A stretch of 45,078 nt of DNA from UBA4877 sp002399285 (GTDB lineage Bacteria > Bacillota > Thermoanaerobacteria > Thermoanaerobacterales > UBA4877), in assembly GCA_036771835.1 (NCBI GenBank), contig DAIPGN010000017.1, positions 1 through 45,078 of the forward strand. The letters are read 5' to 3'. Within the stretch, counting starts at the first letter, position 1. Every line of letters starts with the position of its first letter. Of this stretch, positions 39,170-45,078 are shown piece after piece. Below the pieces are notes generated by a model. The model saw only the letters and a program-made list of their open reading frames with translations. It did not search any database and was not told the origin of the DNA. Position numbers and translations under genes: made by a program.

Positions 39170-39201
39170 AAAGACTGTCGTCAAGTTTAACGGCAGTCTT
39201 T
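39170..39201 (+). terminator. Terminator of the cellobiose PTS operon
   Basis: Stem AAAGACTGTCGTCAA / TTTAACGGCAGTCTTT followed by ATTGTTTT. It shares most of its sequence with the terminator at 33087. Confidence 0.8.
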
Positions 39202-39265
39202 ATTGTTTTCCATTCAATGTGGTAATATAGATGTGACTAAACAATGATTTTAGGAGTGTTGACTT

Positions 39266-39991
39266 GTGGAGACGTTGGACGACCTTCAATATAATGATCT
39301 CAAGATTATACAGTCGGCGGACGGTTTCAGGTTCGGAATGGATGCGGTGCTGCTGGCGAATCTTGCGCCTTTAAGCGGGGTAAAGAGGGCCTTGGACCTT
39401 TGCTGCGGGAACGGGATCGTTCCCGTGCTGCTTGCGGGGAAAAGACAGGTGGACTCTGTGAGCGGCATAGATATAAATGCCGGCGAGACGGAGAGGGCGG
39501 TCAGGAGCGCAAGGCTCAATGGCCTGGCCGGTTTGCACATCGTAAACGGCGACATCAGGGAGATAGAGAAATATTTTGGCTATGAAAGTTTCGATCTGGT
39601 CACGGCCAACCCGCCCTATCTCAAGGCCAATACCGGCAGGATGAGCTCAAATCCAATGAAGTCTGCAGCTCGGCATGAGATTTACTGTACGCTTGGCGAC
39701 GTGCTCGCCGCCGCATTTAAAGTACTGCGGTTCGGCGGAGGCTTCTTCATGGTCCACCGTACCGAAAGGCTGGCGGAGGTGCTGCATGAATGCAGAAACT
39801 CGCGGCTTGAACCCAAGAGGCTGTATATGATCTATCCTCAGGCGGATAAGCGGCCCGATCTCTTTCTTGTGTACTGCATAAAATGCGGAAACCCGGACAT
39901 GATTGTGGAAAAGCCCATAATCATATATAATAATGACGGCAGTTATACAGACGACTATCTTAAGATATATTACGGCGGTGAAACAAAATGA
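39266..39991 (+). CDS. yabB: tRNA1(Val) A37 N6-methyltransferase-like protein (YabB)
   Basis: 241-residue SAM-dependent methyltransferase. The N-terminus contains QSADGFRFGMDAVLLANLA, the SAM motif is ALDLCCGNGIVPVLLA (~42-57), and the catalytic amino-methyltransferase motif TANPPYL (~112-118). It matches TrmN6/YabB enzymes that methylate A37 of tRNA. The start is GTG 39266. Its end overlaps the rsmI start by 4 bases (ATGA). In Bacillus it follows yaaT/yabA closely; here ~9 kb separate it from ricT. Confidence 0.9.
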   Translation: METLDDLQYNDLKIIQSADGFRFGMDAVLLANLAPLSGVKRALDLCCGNGIVPVLLAGKRQVDSVSGIDINAGETERAVRSARLNGLAGLHIVNGDIREIEKYFGYESFDLVTANPPYLKANTGRMSSNPMKSAARHEIYCTLGDVLAAAFKVLRFGGGFFMVHRTERLAEVLHECRNSRLEPKRLYMIYPQADKRPDLFLVYCIKCGNPDMIVEKPIIIYNNDGSYTDDYLKIYYGGETK

Positions 39992-40812
39992 GCGGAAAAC
40001 TTTATCTGTGCGCCACGCCCATAGGCAATCTCCGAGATATCACGCTTCGGGCGCTGGACGTGCTGAAAGATGCCGACGTCATTGCGGCGGAGGACACTAG
40101 AAATACCATCAAGCTGCTGAATCATTACGATATACATAGCAGACTTATAAGCTACCATAAATTTAATGAGACCAAGCAATCGGATGAAATCATAGAAATG
40201 CTCAGAAGCGGCCTTGACGTAGCTCTGGTAAGCGATGCAGGCATGCCCTGCATATCGGACCCCGGCGAGATCATCGTAAAAAGGTGCGTAGAAGAGGGTA
40301 TAGCCATTGAGGCGGTGCCCGGTGCCTCCGCATCCGTTTCGGCGCTGGCCGTGTCCGGACTGGATACCGGCAGGTTTTGCTTTGAAGGTTTTCTTCCCCG
40401 CAGGAAGAAGGAAAGGGATGCCACGTTCGACGAATTAAAAGGCGAAACGCGGACCGCTATTTTCTATGAGTCGCCCAAGAGGGTGACGGATACCCTCAAG
40501 GATATCCTCGGCCGTCTTGGAGACAGAAATGTATCTGTAAGCAGGGAGATGACCAAGATGCATGAGGAGACGTTTAGGGGAAAGGTAAGCGAGGCCATAG
40601 AGCATTTTGAACGGCAGGGTACCAAAGGGGAATTTGTGATAGTTCTCGAAGGCGCAAAAAAAGAAAACCCTCCTCTGGGGATCGGGTTTGCAAAGGGCCG
40701 GGCCGTCAAATACATGGATCTCGGCATGACCAAGATGGACGCCATAAAGCAGGCAGCCAAGGATGCAGGTATCCCCAAAAGAGAGGTCTATAATCTATTT
40801 AAGGAGAATTAA
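39988..40812 (+). CDS. rsmI: 16S rRNA 2'-O-ribose C1402 methyltransferase
   Basis: 274-residue tetrapyrrole-methylase-fold enzyme methylating C1402 of 16S rRNA. Motifs are LYLCATPIGNLRDITLRAL (~5-23), AAEDTRNT (~33-40), SYHKFNE (~53), LVSDAGMPCISDPG (~79-92) and VPGASASVSALAVSGL (~110-125). The C-terminal RsmI-specific helices (~235-274) are present. It is translationally coupled to yabB and its stop codon overlaps that of the convergent abrB. Confidence 0.95.
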   Translation: MSGKLYLCATPIGNLRDITLRALDVLKDADVIAAEDTRNTIKLLNHYDIHSRLISYHKFNETKQSDEIIEMLRSGLDVALVSDAGMPCISDPGEIIVKRCVEEGIAIEAVPGASASVSALAVSGLDTGRFCFEGFLPRRKKERDATFDELKGETRTAIFYESPKRVTDTLKDILGRLGDRNVSVSREMTKMHEETFRGKVSEAIEHFERQGTKGEFVIVLEGAKKENPPLGIGFAKGRAVKYMDLGMTKMDAIKQAAKDAGIPKREVYNLFKEN

Positions 40813-41054
40813 ACCTCCTTTTTCAACTCATCCAAACATTCCCTGCAGATATTTTTTCCCTTGTAATTGATAACGTCTTTGGCGTTGCCGCAGAATATAC
40901 ATGCAGGTTCATATTTTTTGAGTATGATCTCTTCACCATCGACATAAATTTCGAGGGCATCTCTCTCAGCGATATTCAGTGTTCTGCGAAGCTCTATAGG
41001 AATAACCACTCTTCCCAACTCATCCACTCGTCTCACGATTCCTGTTGATTTCAT
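40809..41054 (-). CDS. abrB: AbrB-family transition-state regulator
   Basis: 81-residue SpoVT/AbrB swapped-hairpin DNA-binding protein. The N-terminal half is KSTGIVRRVDELGRVVIPIELRRTLNI, which matches Bacillus AbrB/Abh. The C-terminal half contains ACIFCGNAK and KNICREC, four cysteines that probably bind zinc, as is common in clostridial AbrB. ATG 41054, with GGAGGGG upstream, is preferred over 41084. Convergent with rsmI, as in Bacillus where abrB ends this cluster. Confidence 0.93.
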   Translation of the reverse strand: MKSTGIVRRVDELGRVVIPIELRRTLNIAERDALEIYVDGEEIILKKYEPACIFCGNAKDVINYKGKNICRECLDELKKEV

Positions 41055-41389
41055 GTTTTCAATCTCCCCTCCAAAATTCGACAACTTTATATATTATATG
41101 ATACCAGATTTTACAAAATAAGTCAATAAAATTTTATCTAATAAATAATAAATTGTGAAACAATTAACTAAAGAATTGCTAAATTGGATTATAGGTATAT
41201 ATAATTTATTCTGAACAATTATTTTAAAAGGATTAATAGAAGTTACAAAAATTATGTAGAATAATATATTATATTGAATAGTAAAAATGAAAATTCTGTA
41301 AGAAATAATACCCTTGTTCAAAATATAGTCGTGGATAAATGATAAGGACCTGATCTTGACTGTTTTCTATCGTAAAATAGGAGGCATGC
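41055..41389. other. AT-rich intergenic region between abrB and the sigma-factor remnant
   Basis: About 330 bp with no coding frame. It must contain the abrB promoter (minus strand) and the promoter of the sigma-like gene; a TTGACT near 41356 may be a -35. I see no repeat or strong hairpin. Confidence 0.5.
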
Positions 41390-41871
41390 TTGATATTGGA
41401 AGCAATTAAAGAACTTAACGATGATGATAGGGCTTTTATGATTAAATTATATCATAAATATTACGCATTAATCCGAAAGACGATTTACCACATGACATAT
41501 TGCAATAAATATATAGATGACCTCATTAATGACGCTTTTGTAAAACTGATCGAAAAAGTTTCTCTGCTTTGCCAATTAGATAGCTGCAAAATTTCCTCTT
41601 ATATTTTTTATACTGCCAAAAGCGTATCGATCAATTATATCAAACATAAGTCAGTTGAGAACAAACATATGTATTACTGCAAAGACGCTGTAATGAAGAC
41701 GATATAGATTTCATATTTATGGATCTGGTCAATGATGAAGACTATAAATTACTAAAAGAGATTGTTTTGGAAAGATATACTATACGCGAAACAGCTCAAG
41801 AATTGGGAATATCTGTAGAAGCATGTAAGAAGCGTGTTCAAAGGGCGAAAAAAACTGCAAAAATACCTTAA
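41390..41871 (+). pseudogene. Sigma-70 family (ECF-like) RNA polymerase sigma factor, frameshifted
   Basis: The first frame (41390-41707, ~105 residues) encodes a sigma region 2-like part: MIKLYHKYYALIRKTIYHM, YIDDLINDAFVKLIEKV, SYIFYTAKSVSINYIK. It ends at a TAG. The adjoining frame (to 41871) continues with DFIFMDLVNDEDYKLLKEIV and a region 4 HTH, YTIRETAQELGISVEACKKRVQRAKK. The two parts join around 41680-41700 with a one-base shift. Either the gene is inactivated, the sequence has an indel error, or expression needs frameshifting. TTG start with AGGAGG 5 bases upstream. Confidence 0.75.
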
Positions 41872-42221
41872 GTAGGAAAATAATTCTGGTAGTTAAGTTA
41901 ATAAAAAGATTTTTTGATGTAATTAAGAAAAAATTTTAAAAATATTGTCCCCTTTTGCCTGAGTTGCGACATATATAAAGTGAAAGGATGAATCAGAAAG
42001 TTTTGCACAGAGGAAATTAATAACATTAAGGGAAATGAGTGATTCCAATGGGCTACTAAATTGACGGTCAGCGGCTTTTTAGTGTTATCATAAATACTAT
42101 GAGGAACATATTTCTGGGGAAATACTAAAAATCGGAGGACCGTTATAAATTATAGAAATGAACGAACAACAATTAATGATGCTAAATAAAAAATTATAAA
42201 TAATAAAGGAGCGTAGATGAC
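41872..42221. other. Intergenic region before the secreted-protein gene
   Basis: About 350 bp of AT-rich sequence. A short ATG frame at 42159-42200 (13 codons, MNEQQLMMLNKKL) looks like the start of a truncated gene. No other coding signal is seen. Confidence 0.4.
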
Positions 42222-42719
42222 CTGAAGGCGTTTAAAAAATTACTTAGTATTATATCTGCTGCTTGCTTGATGATGTCAATTTCAATTCCTGTCTCAGCTG
42301 CAAGCGTCGACACGGAGGTCACTCCTTATGAAAAGGCAGGTATAAGTACTATTATTTCAGCAAAGGAATTTGACTCAATAGTTCCTACCTCGGTAATTAC
42401 GGAAGATGTATATCTTCCCAGAGCTAATGCAGGTGGCACAAATGGAAATCCGTGTGGTGAGTTTACTGCCAATGTTTCTAATGTGTCATTTAATATTACT
42501 TATGCGACTGGAGGTACTCAAACATATAACGTTCAGCTATATAAAGGAACAATAGCTAATGGTGGGACTATGAAGGCAAATTATGAAACATTGACCATTG
42601 GTTCTGGTTTTACAAGAAGTAATCTTAAGATTGGCTCAACATATTTCTTTAAAGTCAGCTCTTATGACTGCCACACCAGTGGTGCCAATGCCACATATAC
42701 GTTAAAGACTTATAATTAA
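42222..42719 (+). CDS. Secreted two-cysteine protein of unknown function, atypical start
   Basis: ~165-residue protein with a signal peptide (KAFKKLLSIISAACLMM, SISIPVSAA cleavage region) and a mature part of ~135 residues rich in Thr, Gly, Asn and Tyr with a beta-sandwich-like pattern. Two cysteines (GNPCGEF, SSYDCHTSG) may form a disulfide. The reading frame that encodes the signal peptide has no ATG, GTG or TTG before it; CTG 42222, 10 bases after AAAGGAG, is the only near-standard start. ATG 42217 is out of frame. Thus either CTG initiates or a one-base change disrupted the start. ATG 42267 would destroy the signal peptide. Confidence 0.6.
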   Translation: MKAFKKLLSIISAACLMMSISIPVSAASVDTEVTPYEKAGISTIISAKEFDSIVPTSVITEDVYLPRANAGGTNGNPCGEFTANVSNVSFNITYATGGTQTYNVQLYKGTIANGGTMKANYETLTIGSGFTRSNLKIGSTYFFKVSSYDCHTSGANATYTLKTYN

Positions 42720-42738
42720 ATTTAGTCGGCAAAGTTAA

Positions 42739-42784
42739 AGCAAGGGACGATTCTTGTACTTTTGATCTTAAACCGCTCCTTGCT
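42739..42784 (+). terminator. Possible terminator of the secreted-protein gene
   Basis: Arms AGCAAGGGA and TCCTTGCT enclose a ~30-base loop and are followed by CCTTTTATTT. The long loop makes this tentative. Confidence 0.45.
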
Positions 42785-42937
42785 CCTTTTATTTCACATC
42801 TCATTGTACTTGTAATATGCATATCATGTTTTATTTAGTCATTAATATTTACTTTTCTTTCTTTCAAGAACTACCCATGGGTATTTCTTTTTATACATTC
42901 CAGTAATGAGTTATGTGATGGATGTTTACAGAGGTGA

Positions 42938-43372
42938 TGTGCGTTCAACGAATTAGCAGATATCCGCCATGACTCGGGGAAGGATGTTTACTTTACATTG
43001 ACTCCTCATAAGACCGACATGCTTAAACACCTGTATCCCAAATTTGTAGATAATAAGGACAGTATTGATATAAATAAGAAAGCCTTTGCGTTACGCTTAA
43101 ATAAAAACCGTATAACATTTCTGGATGTGGATGAAGATATGAAACATAAGTTTAGCAGTAAGCAACGAGACTCTTACGAGGCGCCTGCTACCTTGATGTT
43201 TGCCGACCTCTTCAGCGAGGCTGCATTTGTGGATCCCAGGAATATACAAAATATTGATATTAGTTATAAGGAAGTGATAGACAACAGTGATGCCGACATC
43301 GTGATGTTTATGTACAATAGTTCCGGTTTTGACTCCATGATTGCAAAAATGATCGACAAGGGTATCAAGTGA
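42938..43372 (+). pseudogene. Remnant of an AlgX/DHHW-like (SGNH-type) cell-envelope protein
   Basis: The frame is open from 42938 with no usable start until TTG 42998. It encodes FNELADIRHDSGKDVYFTL and TPHKTDMLKHLYPKF, then RDSYEAPATLMFADLFSEAAF and VDPRNIQNIDI. Segments of this kind occur in the C-terminal half of DHHW/AlgX-type proteins linked to polysaccharide acetylation (pattern RDSF...LxxxFSEVxFVDPR). The N-terminal catalytic part and the DHHW segment are missing, so it is a decayed gene. Confidence 0.55.
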
Positions 43373-43375
43373 GGA

Positions 43376-43686
43376 CACAAGGGGATAGCTCTGCTGCGCT
43401 CTTTTCCTCACATCAACCCACATTGTGTCACAACTGCAGGTATGCTATAATCGGTAGCAGAAGTATTAAAAACACACGTGGACGGTTCTTTTGTGCAAGT
43501 TTAGCCGTAAAATATTTAACACTTGCAGACAAATTTGCTTGCTGCATTGGCTGCACCTGCAAATTGCGGTCACATACGTTTAACTACTCCCGCCTCTTCG
43601 GTAATTTCTGCAATCGTTTCAAAAAGCTCATTTTACATCAGGTTGAAAAGTGTTTCAGTCGGCAAATTGAAATGGAGGTGATTGGT
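43376..43686 (+). promoter_or_regulatory. Promoter and ~230-base leader of the flavin reductase gene
   Basis: TTGTGT (43423-43428), 17 bp, then TATAAT (43446-43451, extended -10 TGC). The transcript would have a long leader with stems TGCAAGT/ACTTGCA and AATTTGC/GCAAATT. An upstream open frame over this stretch has no ribosome site and is not accepted as coding. Confidence 0.5.
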
Positions 43687-44421
43687 ATGGATTCAATCAA
43701 AACACTTTGGAAATTTATCAAAAATGCGCGCTATCTCAAGGGGATGATGCGTAAAACGGTGGCGACTGTTGTTTCGGTTGAGAATCCTCACGGTGATTAT
43801 CATGTGATTGCACTGAAGCCCGCCGAGGGGTTTTCATGGAACGCGGGCGAACACGTGATGCTTCGGCTGCCCGATCATGAGGCGGTCAGGAGGGAATACC
43901 GTATATTCTCTATTGCGTCTATTCGGCAGGAGGGTATCTTGCTGTTCGGCACAAGAACCGGTAAGGAAGCGAGCGCATTTAAAAAGGTTTTGCTTTCTCT
44001 TAAGCCGGGTGATCCGGTATCGATGCAAGGGGCCTTCGGATGGTTCCGTATTCGGGACGAGCATTCGCCCGTAGTGATGTTTGCCGGAGGGGTGGGCATA
44101 ACGCCGGTGCGGGCGCTCGTCAAAGAGCTGGCGCACAGCCAGGCCCGGCCGATACATATCGTCTACTCTTCCTCGGATTTTTACCTCTTTGGGGATGAAA
44201 TTCAGAATATAGTAGATAATAACCCGTCTATGTCGCTGTACAAGGTATCGGCGCGCGAGGAAGTACAGGAACGGCTTGCGGAACTGGCCGTTCAGTATGG
44301 GAATAAGGCGTATTACTATATGTCAGCCTCGCCCGGAGTCATCGATTCGGTGGCAAAGCTGCTGCGCTCCAAGGAGATATCCGGCAGCCGCCTGATCGAC
44401 GATACCATGAGGGGCTATTGA
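43687..44421 (+). CDS. FAD/NAD(P)-dependent ferredoxin/flavodoxin reductase-like protein
   Basis: 244-residue ferredoxin-NADP reductase-fold protein. The flavin-binding motif is RREYRIFSIAS (RxYS type, ~75-85), with GTRTGKEASAFKK near residue 95; GDPVSMQGAFGWF follows (~115), and the nucleotide-binding motif VVMFAGGVGITPVRALVKEL is at ~130-150. A C-terminal Cys motif or Fe-S domain is absent. GGAGGTGA precedes ATG 43687; ATG 43672 is possible. It is 24 bp from a flavodoxin gene, which is a likely electron partner. Confidence 0.82.
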   Translation: MDSIKTLWKFIKNARYLKGMMRKTVATVVSVENPHGDYHVIALKPAEGFSWNAGEHVMLRLPDHEAVRREYRIFSIASIRQEGILLFGTRTGKEASAFKKVLLSLKPGDPVSMQGAFGWFRIRDEHSPVVMFAGGVGITPVRALVKELAHSQARPIHIVYSSSDFYLFGDEIQNIVDNNPSMSLYKVSAREEVQERLAELAVQYGNKAYYYMSASPGVIDSVAKLLRSKEISGSRLIDDTMRGY

Positions 44422-44445
44422 AAAACGAGAATGGAGAAAAAACCA

Positions 44446-44901
44446 ATGAAGGCTATCATCCTTTATTATTCAAAGTCTGGGACGACGGAGAAACTTGCCC
44501 GGAGAATCCAAGAGGATATTCAATGCGATATACTGAAGATCGAGCCGGAAGAACCTTACGGCAATTATGTGTCGTCGCTCATTCGCGTGAATAAAGAGAG
44601 GAAGAATAATGTGCCGGTTCATTCCGTGACCAAAATCCCGGATCTTTCAACTTATGATACGGTTTTCATCGGCTACCCGATTTGGTACTTGGACGTTCCA
44701 GTTTTTGTCGCTGATTTTATCAGTCGGTGCGATATGGAGGGCAAAACCGTGATCCCGTTTGCCACCTGCGGCCTGGCAAATATCAGCGCTACGCTGAACA
44801 CGCTGAAACGGGTCTGCCCCAAGTCGGAAATTGTTCATCCTTTTAACTATGGTATTGCCAAAAAGGATAACTATGAGGAGTGGATCCGTGCGATCCAATA
44901 A
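44446..44901 (+). CDS. Flavodoxin
   Basis: ~151-residue flavodoxin-like protein binding FMN. The phosphate loop is ILYYSKSGTTEKLARRI (~4-20); TVFIGYPIWYLDVPVFVADFI (~67-87) supplies the isoalloxazine-stacking Trp/Tyr, and VIPFATCGLANISATL (~97-112) the third loop. It resembles the Flavodoxin_4 group of ~150 residues. ATG 44446 with GGAG upstream gives the typical start; ATG 44431 would add five residues. Likely co-transcribed with the reductase and exchanging electrons with it. Confidence 0.87.
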   Translation: MKAIILYYSKSGTTEKLARRIQEDIQCDILKIEPEEPYGNYVSSLIRVNKERKNNVPVHSVTKIPDLSTYDTVFIGYPIWYLDVPVFVADFISRCDMEGKTVIPFATCGLANISATLNTLKRVCPKSEIVHPFNYGIAKKDNYEEWIRAIQ

Positions 44902-44979
44902 AGATCATACGGTTTTTTTGAAAGCATTGGATGCATTTCGTATGGGAAGGCCTACAGTACGATAGTGGTATTCCATGAT

Positions 44980-45018
44980 AAGAACCCATCTCTCGCTTCA
45001 CGCGTCGGATGGGTTCTT
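44980..45018. terminator. Terminator between flavodoxin and a minus-strand gene
   Basis: Stem AAGAACCCATC / GATGGGTTCTT with a ~17-base loop, flanked by T-rich sequence on the plus side. Confidence 0.7.
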
Positions 45019-45024
45019 TGGCAG

Positions 45025-45078
45025 CTAATAATTCTTTTTGCTTTCCTCGATGAAGAAACAGGCTTCGCTGGCCATGCG
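45025..45078 (-). CDS. C-terminal end of an unidentified minus-strand gene
   Basis: The last 17 codons (RMASEACFFIEESKKNY, stop TAG at 45025-45027) of a frame entering from the right edge. Position just before a terminator supports a real gene end, but the fragment is too short to identify. Confidence 0.35.
   Translation of the reverse strand, partial: RMASEACFFIEESKKNY

Noticed and set aside
41085..41321. Minus-strand ORF 41094-41321 in the AT-rich gap after abrB
   Set aside because: Low-complexity Ile/Phe/Tyr-rich translation, no ribosome site and no family resemblance.
43369..43686. 5' extension of the flavin reductase ORF
   Set aside because: The extension has no ribosome site, is low in coding character and overlaps a probable promoter and leader; ATG 43687 has GGAGGTGA.

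Overview
The window looks like the chromosome of a spore-forming, fermentative clostridial Firmicute. The evidence is a Gin-type (CsfB) anti-sigma-G protein, a YtaF-type sporulation membrane protein, an AbrB regulator with a C-terminal zinc finger, the Bacillus/Clostridium gene order yaaO-tmk-yaaR-holB-ricT...yabB-rsmI-abrB, strong AGGAGG ribosome sites with many TTG/GTG starts, pyruvate phosphate dikinase with its regulator, and stand-alone PTS subunits. The species cannot be named from the sequence alone.

Layout. 1-270: end of a 5S rRNA followed by tRNA-Asn and tRNA-Gly, i.e. the tail of an rRNA operon. 290-3125: an island bracketed by two diverged copies of a ~100 bp terminator-containing segment. 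It carries a macro-domain protein, a small Cys-containing ORF, a vWA protein and a decayed ADP-ribosylglycohydrolase, so it reads as a partly eroded ADP-ribose-linked module. 3189-7134: single genes (FAD-dependent reductase, 3-hydroxyacyl-CoA dehydrogenase, MntR, family-4 uracil-DNA glycosylase). 7169-9257: a consensus promoter driving tRNA-Ala and tRNA-Ile, then a CCA-adding enzyme with an unusual insertion in its HD domain, then the Gin gene. 9258-12164: D-amino-acid transaminase behind a long structured leader, an SGNH esterase and lipoate-protein ligase. 12310-19878: a sugar locus made of a GntR regulator, a GH38 alpha-mannosidase, fructose-type PTS IIB, IIC and IIA, and a large mannose-6-phosphate isomerase. 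The genes fit uptake and phosphorylation of a mannoside such as mannosylglycerate, hydrolysis to mannose-6-phosphate, and isomerisation to fructose-6-phosphate. 19956-25921: YtaF, a GNAT acetyltransferase, a DUF134 regulator plus NifX-like protein bracketed by related hairpins, then ppdK and its bifunctional regulator.

26121-41054 is the conserved tmk-holB-ricT-yabB-rsmI-abrB cluster, but about 9 kb is interposed between ricT and yabB. That segment holds a peroxiredoxin, a helix-turn-helix/TPR regulator divergent from a small secreted repeat protein, and a cellobiose-type PTS operon (LicR-like activator, IIC, IIA, IIB, GH1 6-phospho-beta-glucosidase) with a MupG/DUF871 gene remnant inside it. 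41390-45078 is more eroded: a frameshifted sigma factor, a secreted two-cysteine protein without a normal start codon, a remnant of an AlgX/DHHW-type protein, a flavin reductase-like protein and a flavodoxin.

The most interesting object is at 31067-33077. The divergent ORF encodes a signal peptide followed by seven 14-residue units, each with the core IIEPY, with no other domain. The neighbouring regulator has the architecture of RRNPP peptide receptors (HTH + TPR). Together they look like a cell-cell signalling pair in which one precursor carries several copies of the signal peptide. This is inference from architecture and gene order; no search or experiment was possible here.
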